The notes under the pieces: model-generated
The model's database searches: none
What the model was told of the DNA's origin: nothing
Seen by the model: only the letters and a program-made list of their open reading frames with translations
Made by a program: the position numbers and the translations under genes
Shown: positions 42,781 to 51,887 of the stretch, one piece after another
Layout: the number at the start of each line of letters is the position of its first letter
Position numbering within the stretch: position 1 is the stretch's first letter
DNA from: CAXMQZ01 sp963707075
GTDB taxonomy: Bacteria; Acidobacteriota; Thermoanaerobaculia; Multivoradales; JAHEKO01
Direction of reading: 5' to 3'
NCBI GenBank assembly: GCA_963707075.1
Contig: CAVPOX010000004.1
Span: 62,001 to 126,000 of the forward strand
Length of the DNA: 64,000 nt

Positions 42781-42802
42781 TCAGGATAGTGTAGGCGCAG
42801 AG

Positions 42803-43993
42803 ATGAGGGTGCTGACCATCGGTTCAGTAGTGGGCTGCCTCGGGCTGGGGTGGTTCCTGGTTCAGGGAGTCACGGCGCAGACGATTCCTGGCGAGTCGGA
42901 GGCGGACACCCCATCAGCGGGCGACGGGCTGGATGCCGTCTTTGCGGACTTCCTGGGAGACCAGAAGAACTGGCTCTACCTTGGCGACGGTGCGGCCGGA
43001 TTCGTGCTCAGCCCGGTGGGTGGAGATACCGACCGCTCCTACGATGTCGCTCTCGGTTTTGTCGATGGCGATGCCCACCTCGATGCCGTGTTCGCCAATG
43101 GCGACTTCAACCGGGATCGCGTCTGTCTGGGTAATGGGCTCGGGGCTTTTGCCTGTAGCAATGTCAGCGAGGAACGGAACTACGCCAATAATGTGGCGCT
43201 GGGATTCGTGAATGGTGACTCCCATCTTGATGCGGTGTTTGGCCATACCAACGGCGCCAGCCGAGTCTGCCTCGGTGATGGCGCGGGAGGTTTCAGCTGC
43301 ACTGATATCACTGGTGGCACCACGCCGGTGAGGGGGGATGTGGCCCTGGGTTTCGTCGATGCCGACACGCACCTCGATGCCGTGTTTGGCAATTTCTTTG
43401 TCTGCCTCGGCGATGGTGCGGGTGGGTTCGACTGCAGCGAGCTTGAAGGCGAGCTGCTTTCCAGCGCAGGTGTGGCCCTGGGCAATCTGAATGGTGATGC
43501 CCATCTCGATGCCATGTTTGCCAAGTGGCATGAGCGCAACCGGGTTTGTCTGGGCGATGGCTTCGGTGGGTTCACCTGCGGCTACTTCAGTCCTGATGTC
43601 TTCTACACCACGGATGTCGCGCTAGGTCGGGTCAACGACGATGCCCACCTCGACGCCGTATTCGCCACCAGGTTTGCACCCAACCGGGTCTGTTTCGGCG
43701 ACGGCAGTGGAGGATTCTCCTGCCGCGACCTCACTGCCGATATCAGGGATTCGGATTGCGTGGCGCTCGGTGACCTCAACGGTGACTTGCACCTCGATGC
43801 GGTGTTCTCCAACAAGGACAGTCCGTCCCAGGTCTGTGTCGGCGACGGAGTTGGTGGGTTCACCTGTAAGGACACCGATACCGCCGACGGCGACGGAGGT
43901 GGTGTCGCTCTGGGTGAAGTGGCCTCCTATCCGTTTGCCGATGGTTTCGAGTCCGCAGACTCAGCGGGCTGGTCGAGCACCCGCAGCGAGTAG
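42803..43993 (+). CDS. exported seven-repeat VCBS/FG-GAP-like propeller with DGFES tail
   Basis: I start at ATG 42803; the longer frame lacks a signal peptide at its start. The 396-residue protein has a signal peptide (ending GVTAQ) and seven repeats of about 47 residues built on VALGFVDGDAHLDAVF and VCLGDGAGGFSC, each giving one propeller blade; the DGD/DxD loops could bind calcium. Paired Cys recur in most blades. It ends FADGFESADSAGWSSTRSE, matching the tag on other exported propellers here. Confidence 0.82.
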   Translation: MRVLTIGSVVGCLGLGWFLVQGVTAQTIPGESEADTPSAGDGLDAVFADFLGDQKNWLYLGDGAAGFVLSPVGGDTDRSYDVALGFVDGDAHLDAVFANGDFNRDRVCLGNGLGAFACSNVSEERNYANNVALGFVNGDSHLDAVFGHTNGASRVCLGDGAGGFSCTDITGGTTPVRGDVALGFVDADTHLDAVFGNFFVCLGDGAGGFDCSELEGELLSSAGVALGNLNGDAHLDAMFAKWHERNRVCLGDGFGGFTCGYFSPDVFYTTDVALGRVNDDAHLDAVFATRFAPNRVCFGDGSGGFSCRDLTADIRDSDCVALGDLNGDLHLDAVFSNKDSPSQVCVGDGVGGFTCKDTDTADGDGGGVALGEVASYPFADGFESADSAGWSSTRSE

Positions 43994-44185
43994 CCGTCAG
44001 ATAGTTCCCTGGAAGAAGCCTATTGCGTTGCAGGGTCGGTCGCGGTGAGTCGGAGACTTGCTTGACTGGCGTCACGGAGTGCCTGTAGTGTTCTCGTTAC
44101 TGAACCGTTTGGCAGTTGAAGGATCGCTGGTTGGGGTCTGCCCGTCTCGGGTGTCCAGACCATGCAATGGAAAAGGAGGAGAAGG

Positions 44186-44704
44186 ATGCGGAAGCGGAAT
44201 CTGTTCTTGCTTGTGGCAATCTGTGTCGCTCTCGTGCCCGCGGGGGCGTGGGCTGGAGGAACTGGCGCCTGCTTTGTGGTGACTTCGACCGAAACGTGGC
44301 CAGCAGGAGACGCCGCGACGCCGGATGGGCAACCGTTCAACCTCGCCGGCTGCGCCAACGGATTCACCCAGGAGGAATGTACCGCGGTCGATAGCCTGGT
44401 GGAGTTCTGGGAGGGTGCCACTTGTGATGATGTCGCAGGCAAGGGCGGTTTTAAGTGGGATGGGAGCTGTGACGCCTCAGTTGATCCGATCGGGAGCGTC
44501 TGCCTCGAGTTGTGGACAGCCCAGGGCGGTCTTGCCACTGAAGCGCTTTGTGTCAACGAAATTGGTGGCGACTACTCAGCGGGAGCAGCCTGTGGTGCGC
44601 CCGTGCCGACCATGCCGCCTCTCGGCTTGGCTGCACTGATGCTGCTGATGCTCGCGGGGGCGCTCTTCTTCATGGCCAAGAGAAGCCCTCAGACGACGGT
44701 CTGA
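44186..44704 (+). CDS. exported Cys-rich protein with IPTL-CTERM-like tail (paralogue)
   Basis: ATG 44186 follows AAAGGAGGAGAAGG. The 172-residue protein has a signal peptide ending AWA, the mature start GGTGACF, and TQEECTAVDSLVEFWEGATC, WDGSCDASVDPIGSVCLELW and GAACGAPVPTMPPLG, then a hydrophobic helix and a KRS-containing tail. It matches 35615-36133 in length, Cys pattern and tail, so the two are paralogues 8 kb apart. Anchoring or sorting by the tail is inferred from its resemblance to CTERM domains. Confidence 0.75.
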   Translation: MRKRNLFLLVAICVALVPAGAWAGGTGACFVVTSTETWPAGDAATPDGQPFNLAGCANGFTQEECTAVDSLVEFWEGATCDDVAGKGGFKWDGSCDASVDPIGSVCLELWTAQGGLATEALCVNEIGGDYSAGAACGAPVPTMPPLGLAALMLLMLAGALFFMAKRSPQTTV

Positions 44705-44722
44705 ACCCATCCGGATTTTGCT

Positions 44723-44781
44723 AGGGAAGTGATTTTCCCTGCACTCTGGTTCTCAAAAGGGCCGATCCAATGGGTCGGCCC
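44723..44781. terminator. two tandem hairpins, probable bidirectional terminator
   Basis: AGGGAA/TTCCCT (44723-44740) is followed by a 10-bp stem, GGGCCGATCC with GGGTCGGCCC (44759-44781, one G-T pair, loop AAT). On the minus strand the second stem is followed by CTTTTGAGA. It lies between convergent genes ending at 44704 and 44814. Confidence 0.6.
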
Positions 44782-44813
44782 GTTGTCTCTTGCGGTGAGT
44801 TCTTACCTCGGGA

Positions 44814-46007
44814 CTAAGGGCTCGTAACCCACAGATCAGTGGTGCCAGACTCGAATCCGTCCATGAAGAGGATTGTGCTCGGGAGATTCCCACCCCGCAC
44901 CGCCCAGACACTGCCCTCGTATGTTTTCTCGATGAAAATGCAGTACGGGTTCAGTGAGGGACCACAAATGTAGCCTCGATTGGCCAACACAGGCCAGGAT
45001 GTCGAGGTCCAGTGATACTGATTGGGGAGGTCTGTGAACGGATGCCCCGCGGGCAGCCTCGATGAGAGATCGATCAAGCTGGTGATTTCCCAGGTATTGG
45101 GTAGTCGCCAGTCCCCTGGACTCGAGTTGTCCGTCAGGCCGCACTTGCCATCTTCGAGATTGTTAGCGTCAGTCAGCGCGTCCGACCAGTCACGATCCGT
45201 GAAGCAGCCGGCGTTCTTGAGCCAGATCAGATCCGTCAGGTTATCCGTGACGGTGCCGTCACCGTTGTCCGTGAATCTGGGGGCTGGCCAAGCGACTCCG
45301 GCCTGAACATCGCCATCCTGGCCAGTTCCGGCACAGGGTAGCGTATTCCCAACCTGGTCGTAACAGAGTGTCACTCCTGTTTGCCACAACTTCATGGGGC
45401 CAGTGGCTTGACCGCGAACCGGCCAGGTCTGGTAGTTGCCGCTCTTGAGGAAGGAACCCGCAAAGCGGTGGTTGAACTGGTAGCCGTAGACGGAACTCGG
45501 ACCCGGCCACTTGGTAGTTGAGGAGTAGAATCCATGGCCTGTCATGTTCACGAATCCGAACGTCTCGAGCCAGGTGATGAAGTCGGAGACTCCGACATGA
45601 GTCGGACTCATCAACTCGACGAAATTCGGCATTCGCCAATCGCCGGCTGCTGAACCATCGGTGAGTCCGCAGTCACCATCAGCGAGAGCGTTGGCGGCGG
45701 TGATGGCTTCGAACCATTTCCTCTGGCCAATACATGTCGTGTCCGCCAGCCAGATCAAGCCCGTCAGGTTGTCGGTGATCGTGCCGTCGCCATTGTCGGT
45801 GAATCTCGGGTCGGGCCACACCATTCCGGCCAGGATGTCGCCGTCCTGGCCGGTGCCATCGCACGAGATGGTGAGTCCGGTGTCGCTGAAGCAGAAGATC
45901 TGGCCGGTCCTGGCCAGATCGACAATAGCGCCAGTCGCCAAGGATGGCACCAACAGGAGAAGGAGAACAGCAGCAAGGGCGAGGATTGCAGTCTGGCTTC
46001 GCCTCAT
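44814..46007 (-). CDS. exported protein with two DUF1566 modules and DGFESG tail
   Basis: I start at ATG 46007 (MRRSQTAIL), preceded by AGGGGGG; the longer frame lacks a usable signal at its start. The 397-residue protein has a signal peptide and two DUF1566/Lcl-type modules, each with FTDNGDGT[IV]TDNLT, LIWL and GDWR[ML]PN. It ends LFMDGFESGTTDLWVTSP. DUF1566 proteins are usually surface proteins with lectin-like folds. The two modules share close sequence, indicating internal duplication. Confidence 0.85.
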   Translation of the reverse strand: MRRSQTAILALAAVLLLLLVPSLATGAIVDLARTGQIFCFSDTGLTISCDGTGQDGDILAGMVWPDPRFTDNGDGTITDNLTGLIWLADTTCIGQRKWFEAITAANALADGDCGLTDGSAAGDWRMPNFVELMSPTHVGVSDFITWLETFGFVNMTGHGFYSSTTKWPGPSSVYGYQFNHRFAGSFLKSGNYQTWPVRGQATGPMKLWQTGVTLCYDQVGNTLPCAGTGQDGDVQAGVAWPAPRFTDNGDGTVTDNLTDLIWLKNAGCFTDRDWSDALTDANNLEDGKCGLTDNSSPGDWRLPNTWEITSLIDLSSRLPAGHPFTDLPNQYHWTSTSWPVLANRGYICGPSLNPYCIFIEKTYEGSVWAVRGGNLPSTILFMDGFESGTTDLWVTSP

Positions 46008-46152
46008 GGGACCCCCCTGTGGAACAGGCTCGGATTCGCTGCAGCCTGTGGCTCCGAGCCAGAAAATCGAGTTCTTTGGTGACACGACCTTTATAGCCCC
46101 TGGATCTCGGGAGCGCGCCACCCTCAGGGGTAGGGATGAAATAGCGACTCGT

Positions 46153-48210
46153 CTATTTGGTCGTCAGCTCATCCAGCAATCGTTCGGCTAGGTAGATCTT
46201 GGTCAACGCCTCGAGGATGATCGCCGGGTGGACCGACACCGTGCGGTTCTTCTCGGTGTCGAACCAGTACTCGCCGCCGATGGCGTGGATATTGCCGTCG
46301 AAAACCAGGCCGACCAGCCGACCCTGAGCATCGATCAACGGGCTGCCCGAGTTGCCGCCGATCACGTCGGTCGTCGTGACCAGGTTGAATCGGGTCTCGG
46401 GGTCGAGCTTGTTCTCGGCTTCGATCCAACTGGGCGGCAGTGCGAAGGGGGGCGAGCCTGTTGCTCTCTCGAACAGTCTGGGCACGGTGGTGAAGGGGTT
46501 GACCTCTTCGCCGTTCTCTTTCCACCCCTGGACCGTGCCAAAGCTCACCCGCAAGGTGAATGTGGCATCGGGGTAGCGCTCGGTTCCCAGGGTGGCAAAT
46601 CGGACCTGGGCGAGGCGCTCGTTGGCTTCCGTCCAGGGTGCCTCGACCTCTGTTTCGTATTGGTCGCGTAGCTCGCGCGCTCGGGGCTCGATGCTTCTGG
46701 CCAGCTGGATCATGGGGTCGTCCGAGGCGGCCACGGCCGCTTCGCCGCCTTCCCAGAGTTGTCGGCGGACCTCCGGGTCGGCCAACGAAGTTCCTGCGAC
46801 CAGCCGTTGGGCCAGCGTGTCAGGTGAGTCGTCTTGCAGTACTTGCCGGACAAATGGGTGGTCGGGACCCAGATACTCCCGCATCTTGTCCAGGGAATAG
46901 GAGAGCTTCAAGATTTCGAAGTCGGTGTAGATCGGACGTGCCGCCAACAGGCCCTGCTCGAGTCTGGCCAGGGACGCATCGCTGAACTCGCGATACCTCT
47001 CCTCGTTTGGCTTCTTTCGCTCGGCCGCCCCTCGCACCAGTTTCTTGGCGTAGTCGAAGAGAATGCTGTAGAAGCCCGAGTCCCGTTCGATGAACAGGTG
47101 CTCGTCCCGAAACGGCAGATAGGCCTCCAACGCGGTCGTGACGTCGTCCCAGGCTGATCCATACTGCTCCTGCAAATCGGGGTCTGCGGCTACCGCCGCG
47201 ATCAGCTCGTCTTCCTCTTGCCGCTTCTGCGACAACAACGCGTCGTCCAGCAGGGCTTGCAGGCGATATCGCTGCACCTTGAGGCCGTTTTCGATGCCCA
47301 TGATCGGCGCCTGCGCGATGCGGTAAGGTTCTTCGCCGCTCTTGCTGTACTGGATCAACCTTCCGCGGTATTCGAAATAGCGCGCCAGCCATTGCGGCAG
47401 CACGACATTGCGGTTGTACTCGAGCTCGGCCACGCTGAGCAGCCGGCTGGTCCCTCCCGGGTGGCCTGAGATGAAGACCGGCTCGCCCTCGTCGGGGCCA
47501 GCAGCGCGAATGGGCAAGTGGTGTGGCGTGTCGGCCGGCTCGCCGTTCTCATAGGCGCGCATCAGGGACATGTCGAGATTCCAGCGAGGGAAGTTGAAGT
47601 TGTCCGGGTCGCCGCCGAACTTGGCGATGTCGGCTTCGGGCACGAAGACCATGCGCACGTCGTCGTACCGCTTGTAGCCGTAGAGGAAATACTGACCTCC
47701 GTGGTACAGCGTGACCGCTTCGCAGGCGAGCTTGCCATCCGCAGCGTCCTTGCACTCCTTCTCGAGGCGGGTCAGGGTCTGTTTGCGGGTCTCGTTGGCC
47801 TCGACTTCATTCATGCCTTCGGTGGCTGCTGCCACCTTGTCGGTGATCTCCTCGATCCGCGCGAGGATCGAGATCTGGGTGGCCTCACAACGCACCTCGT
47901 CTTCGGACGTGGCGGCCAGGAATCCGTTGGCTTCGACGTCGTTCTCGGCGGAAGACATCTGGGTCAGGCAGCCCCGCACGCAGTGGTGGTTGGTCAGGAT
48001 GAGGCCGTTGGGTGACACGAACGATCCGGAACAGCCTCCGTCCAGCCTGACGCTGGCCTTCTGCACGCGCTCGAGCCACGCATCGTCGATGTCGACACCG
48101 TACTTCTCCTGCACGGCCTGACTGGGAAAGTTGTCGAGGGTCCACATGCCCTCGTCGGCAAGTGCCACCGAAGCCACGCAGAGTAGGGCGATTGTGAGTA
48201 GCTTGTTCAT
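46153..48210 (-). CDS. S46-family dipeptidyl peptidase (DPP7/DPP11-like)
   Basis: The 685-residue exported protein begins with a signal peptide and GMWTLDNFPSQAV, the usual mature start of S46 peptidases. The catalytic residues are visible in LILTNHHCVRG (His) and VIGGNSGSPLIDAQG (Ser), with an Asp expected in the central chymotrypsin-like part. S46 enzymes remove dipeptides from peptide N-termini in the periplasm. The length is normal. GGGGGAACC precedes the ATG. Confidence 0.93.
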   Translation of the reverse strand: MNKLLTIALLCVASVALADEGMWTLDNFPSQAVQEKYGVDIDDAWLERVQKASVRLDGGCSGSFVSPNGLILTNHHCVRGCLTQMSSAENDVEANGFLAATSEDEVRCEATQISILARIEEITDKVAAATEGMNEVEANETRKQTLTRLEKECKDAADGKLACEAVTLYHGGQYFLYGYKRYDDVRMVFVPEADIAKFGGDPDNFNFPRWNLDMSLMRAYENGEPADTPHHLPIRAAGPDEGEPVFISGHPGGTSRLLSVAELEYNRNVVLPQWLARYFEYRGRLIQYSKSGEEPYRIAQAPIMGIENGLKVQRYRLQALLDDALLSQKRQEEDELIAAVAADPDLQEQYGSAWDDVTTALEAYLPFRDEHLFIERDSGFYSILFDYAKKLVRGAAERKKPNEERYREFSDASLARLEQGLLAARPIYTDFEILKLSYSLDKMREYLGPDHPFVRQVLQDDSPDTLAQRLVAGTSLADPEVRRQLWEGGEAAVAASDDPMIQLARSIEPRARELRDQYETEVEAPWTEANERLAQVRFATLGTERYPDATFTLRVSFGTVQGWKENGEEVNPFTTVPRLFERATGSPPFALPPSWIEAENKLDPETRFNLVTTTDVIGGNSGSPLIDAQGRLVGLVFDGNIHAIGGEYWFDTEKNRTVSVHPAIILEALTKIYLAERLLDELTTK

Positions 48211-48294
48211 CTTGGTTCCCCCAGATTCGATGCAGCCGCAATCGGCATGGTCATTGTAGCGGCCGCGAGGAGCGCCCCTTCCTTGTGATGGCTA

Positions 48295-48627
48295 TCAGAG
48301 GTCCAGCACGAGCCGCAGATCTGCTTCGAGACTCGCCAACTGTTCGTGCGGCAAGAGTCCAAGTGGCTCCAGAAAATCGGAACGCAGGACCTTTTGTACG
48401 TCATAGCAGTTGGCAACCGAAGCCTTGGTGAGGTGGGTCGCTCGTTTTTCCAAACGGACGTTGCCGGGCAGGCCCGCCAGATGCAGGCGGCCGGTGAGCG
48501 GCACCACCAAAAAGGAGCGAACACGCGACTCCCGAACCGCGTCCGTTTGGATCACTACGGCGGGGCGTCGCTTGTCAACGCGGACCCACCAGACCTCTCC
48601 ACGGCGGGGAAGCCCCTCACCATTCAT
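48295..48627 (-). CDS. mazF: MazF/PemK-type toxin
   Basis: The start at 48627 (MNGEGLPRRGEVWWV) overlaps the antitoxin by 11 bases; upstream codons are antitoxin sequence in another frame. The 110-residue protein has the MazF fold markers RRGEVWWVRVDKRRPAVVIQTD and FLVVPLTGRLHLAGLPGNV, followed by VANCYDVQKV. MazF toxins are ribosome-independent mRNA interferases. A ParE-type fold is not supported. Confidence 0.87.
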   Translation of the reverse strand: MNGEGLPRRGEVWWVRVDKRRPAVVIQTDAVRESRVRSFLVVPLTGRLHLAGLPGNVRLEKRATHLTKASVANCYDVQKVLRSDFLEPLGLLPHEQLASLEADLRLVLDL

Positions 48628-48853
48628 CGTCGGCGTAGTCCGCGGCCATCCGGTTGCGTTGATACTCGCGCCAGGCTTCATCGTCCTCGGCGATGTCCCA
48701 CCCGTGACGATCGAGATAGGCCGATGCCTGCTGGCGAATCCTCTCGGCCTCGAGCAGGCGGGCCAATAGCCCGGATCGCGAGGTGCCTTGCCGCTTGGCG
48801 GCTTCGTCGGCGAAAGCGATGAGCTCTTCGGACAAGGAGACGCCTATCTTCAT
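48617..48853 (-). CDS. ribbon-helix-helix antitoxin for MazF
   Basis: I start at ATG 48853 (MKIGVSLSEEL), giving 78 residues. The N-terminus is a ribbon-helix-helix DNA-binding domain (MKIGVSLSEELIAFADEA, then RSGLLARLLEAER), and the acidic tail (AEDDEAWREYQRNR) should bind the toxin. It precedes and overlaps mazF. The inverted repeat in its promoter is the likely binding site. Confidence 0.85.
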   Translation of the reverse strand: MKIGVSLSEELIAFADEAAKRQGTSRSGLLARLLEAERIRQQASAYLDRHGWDIAEDDEAWREYQRNRMAADYADDEW

Positions 48854-48875
48854 GAGTGCCAGAGTAGCACACCAG

Positions 48876-48905
48876 AGAATACCAGAGTATTCCAATTGGT
48901 GTGAA
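48876..48905 (-). promoter_or_regulatory. promoter and operator of the MazEF-type module
   Basis: On the minus strand TTCACA (48905-48900), an 18-base gap and TATTCT (48881-48876) form a plausible promoter. Overlapping it is the perfect inverted repeat GAATAC-4-GTATTC (48877-48892). The antitoxin starts at 48853. Confidence 0.5.
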
Positions 48906-48993
48906 TAGGCGGTTGGTCGGTAGGGAATCTCGCGATTCTCGATCCCCCTGAACGTGGTAATCTACGGCGGTCTTTCTTTAGCGGGAGGTGCTC

Positions 48994-50991
48994 GTGACGC
49001 TGCAGCCTGGCCAGAGTCTGCTTCAATATCGTCTTATCGAAATGATCGGTGAGGGTGGTATGGGTGCCGTCTATCGCGCTACCGATACCAGGCTGGAGCG
49101 CGATGTCGCCTTGAAGGTCCTACCGGCCGATCTGGCGGCGGATCCCGAGCGTCTGGAGCGGTTCCAGCGCGAAGCCAAGGCGGTGGCGGCCCTGAATCAC
49201 CCGCACATCGTCACCCTGTTCAATATCGAGCACGACGGCGACACCCATTTTCTGACCATGGAACTGGTCGAGGGGAGCAGTCTCGATCGAATGTTGACGC
49301 CTGGCGGGCTGGCCCTGCCGCAGGTCTTCGACATCGGAATCGCCCTCGCAGATGCTCTGGCGGCAGCTCATGAAAAGGGGATCGTGCACCGCGACCTCAA
49401 ACCGGCCAATGTCATGATCGGCCCAGACCAGCGCGTCAAGGTTCTCGACTTCGGGTTGGCCAAGCTGGCGGCAGGTGAGACGGCGGCTCCGGGGACGCTC
49501 GACTCGACCTCGGTGGCGACAGCAGCCGCCGCCCCGGGCCGGGGTCTGACTCAGGCGGGTACGGTCATGGGGACCGCGCCCTACATGTCACCCGAGCAAC
49601 TGGCCGGCAAGCCCGTCGATCACCGAACCGATATCTTCGCGCTCGGGGTCGTGCTCTACGAGATGGCGGTTGGCCATCGCCCCTTTGCCGGCGAGAGCTC
49701 GGCCGAGCTGGTCTCGTCCATCATGCGCGATGCGCCGCAGCCGGTGACCGAGCTGCGACGCGATCTGCCCAATCATCTGGGTCGGATCGTCAACCACTGC
49801 CTGGAGAAGGGCGTCACTGACCGGTTCCAGTCCGCTCTCGACATTCGCAACGAGCTGCGCATGCTGCGCAAGGAGATCGATTCCAAGGTCTCTTCTGTTT
49901 CCGGGGTAGGGCCGGCAGCGTCGGGCACGGTTCTGCCCGCGACGGGGACTGCCCACGAGCCGGCTCTGACGCCGCCACCAGCGCCGGCAGCGCAGCCTCC
50001 GATGACGGCATCTGGGGGGCAACCACCGGTTTCGCAGCCTGCCGCTCCGCCAGCATCGTCCGAGATGCCGCCACAGGCACCGCCGATGCCGACTCCCTCG
50101 CAGGGGATGCCCGCCCAAGCGACCGGCTCGGAGGTTCATCCACCCGCGAGTACGCCGCCGACTGCCTATCCTTCGGGGATCGAACCCGGCAGCAAAGGTC
50201 GGGGTGCGCTTTGGGGTGCGCTGGGCGGGGCTGCCGTTGTCATCGCCCTGATGGTGGCCTTCTGGATGGGGCAGCGGGGTAAGGACGATGCCGGCGGCGA
50301 CGCGACCGCCACGGATAGTGCTGGTGTTGCGGCGACCCGTAGTGGCTCGGGAAGTGCCAGGGAGGCGAGCACCGCGGCTCCGGTCGAAGGGGCTTCCCTG
50401 GCTGTCCTGCCCTTCGCCGACCGCAGTCCCGAGCGCGACCAGGAGTACTTCACCGACGGTCTCAGCGAAGAGCTGATGAACGCCCTCGGAGGCATCGAGG
50501 ATCTGCGGGTCGCCGGCCGGACCTCGTCGTTCGCCTTCAAGAACAAGGAAGTGCCGCTGCGGGAGATCGGTGAGCAACTGGGTGTCGACAACATCCTGGA
50601 AGGTAGCGTCCGCAAATCGGGCGACCAGATCCGCGTCAGCGTCCAGCTCGTCAAGGCCGACGACGGCTTCCAGCTCTGGTCCGAGACCTATGATCGAACC
50701 CTCGAGGATGTCTTTACCGTGCAGGACGACATCGCCAGCTCGGTGGCCGAGGCGCTGGAGATGACGCTGTTGGGGACTGCTTCTGCGGGCGATGGCGACA
50801 AAGCGAATGCCGAGGCCTATGACCTGGTGCTGCAGGCCAGGTACATTATGAAGAACACCACCGAAGAGAACATGACTCGGGCCAGAGAGCTCCTCGAGTC
50901 AGGCTACCGAGCTTGCTCCACAATTCGCCCCTGCTTGGGCAGAGACGGGCCTGACGCATGTAAAGGCGGCGAGTTTGCTCAGCGCGTCTAG
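48994..50991 (+). CDS. Ser/Thr kinase with TolB/adenylate-cyclase-type sensor domain, 3' frameshifted
   Basis: GTG 48994 is chosen because GGGAGG (48983-48988) lies 5 bases upstream. The kinase (about 12-290) has GEGGMGAVYRA, HRDLKPAN, DFGLAKL and SPEQ. A Pro-rich linker follows, then one membrane helix (LWGALGGAAVVIALMVAFWM) near residue 415, and an extracytoplasmic domain (SLAVLPFADRSPERDQEYF, DGLSEELMNAL, EGSVRKSGDQIRVSVQLV). The frame is lost after about 50,915, where another frame reads LAPQFAPAWAETG, so the visible C-terminus is not native. The kinase itself looks intact. Confidence 0.85.
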   Translation: MTLQPGQSLLQYRLIEMIGEGGMGAVYRATDTRLERDVALKVLPADLAADPERLERFQREAKAVAALNHPHIVTLFNIEHDGDTHFLTMELVEGSSLDRMLTPGGLALPQVFDIGIALADALAAAHEKGIVHRDLKPANVMIGPDQRVKVLDFGLAKLAAGETAAPGTLDSTSVATAAAAPGRGLTQAGTVMGTAPYMSPEQLAGKPVDHRTDIFALGVVLYEMAVGHRPFAGESSAELVSSIMRDAPQPVTELRRDLPNHLGRIVNHCLEKGVTDRFQSALDIRNELRMLRKEIDSKVSSVSGVGPAASGTVLPATGTAHEPALTPPPAPAAQPPMTASGGQPPVSQPAAPPASSEMPPQAPPMPTPSQGMPAQATGSEVHPPASTPPTAYPSGIEPGSKGRGALWGALGGAAVVIALMVAFWMGQRGKDDAGGDATATDSAGVAATRSGSGSAREASTAAPVEGASLAVLPFADRSPERDQEYFTDGLSEELMNALGGIEDLRVAGRTSSFAFKNKEVPLREIGEQLGVDNILEGSVRKSGDQIRVSVQLVKADDGFQLWSETYDRTLEDVFTVQDDIASSVAEALEMTLLGTASAGDGDKANAEAYDLVLQARYIMKNTTEENMTRARELLESGYRACSTIRPCLGRDGPDACKGGEFAQRV

Positions 50992-51750
50992 TGAGAGTCA
51001 GTAGAGAGTACATAGAGGCTCGCAGCGCGCTGCAAAGGGCATTCGACCTGGATCCAGATCTGGCGGAGGCCCATTCGCGAATGGCCTATATTCAGAGCAG
51101 TCTCGACTGGGACTTCGCAGCCGCCGAACGATCGACCGAGCGAGCTCTCGCGGTGCGCCGAACAACCCGTCGTGCTTGGCAACGCAGCCAACCTGTACTC
51201 GACTCTGGGTAGGTTGGATGAGTCGATTGCCTTCAACGAGAAGGTGCGGAGTGATCCATTCAACTACACCAATTACCAGAATCTAGGAAATGCTTACAAC
51301 CTGGTCGGACGGTTCGACGAGGCGGAGACATCTGGCAAAGGGGTCTCAAGCTCGAACCGGATCAATTCGGAATGCCTGTTCAATCTAGGACTCTTCGGCT
51401 CCGTCATGGCAATATCGATGAGGGCCGGGACGGACTCGGAGGGTTGTCGAGATGTGGGACAACGACCCAATTGGAAACTGTGATCGAGGCGATGTCGAGC
51501 TCTACGCCGGCAATCTGAAAAGGCCGAAACGCTGATGCTCGAGTTCGAGGAGAAGTACTGCGACTCTGAGCCGACAAGTTGTGCCTCGTTTGCGGCGATT
51601 CGCGGACGCGCAGACGAGACTTTTGACGTGGCTCGAAAAGGCCTACGCAATTCGTGATCCTCTCTTGCCGACTACAGATCGGACCCGGATGTTTCTCAGT
51701 TCAGCAATGACCCGCGCTGGGATCCCTTCTGGAAGAAGGTCGGCTTCTAG
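50992..51750 (+). pseudogene. shattered TPR tail of the preceding kinase
   Basis: TPR sequence continues through several frames: SALQRAFDLDPDLAEAHSRM (51020-51085), NAANLYSTLGRLDESIAFNE and NYQNLGNAYNLVGRFDEAE (51182-51325), LEFEEKYCDSEPTSCASFAA (51538-51600), and a normal-looking end RSDPDVSQFSNDPRWDPFW to the stop at 51748-51750. At least five shifts are needed to join them. The original kinase gene was therefore about 2.75 kb (48994-51750). Confidence 0.8.
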
Positions 51751-51887
51751 GTCGACTGCTCGGAGTAGGATTCCCCCACGAGGACCTCTGATAGCTTGCC
51801 TCCTCACCAAGTAGTGGAGGCCACCTGTCATGTCGCGATTGAATTGAATAGCTGCTCGCTTGGCGATTGCCATCGGTCTTGTAGGCT

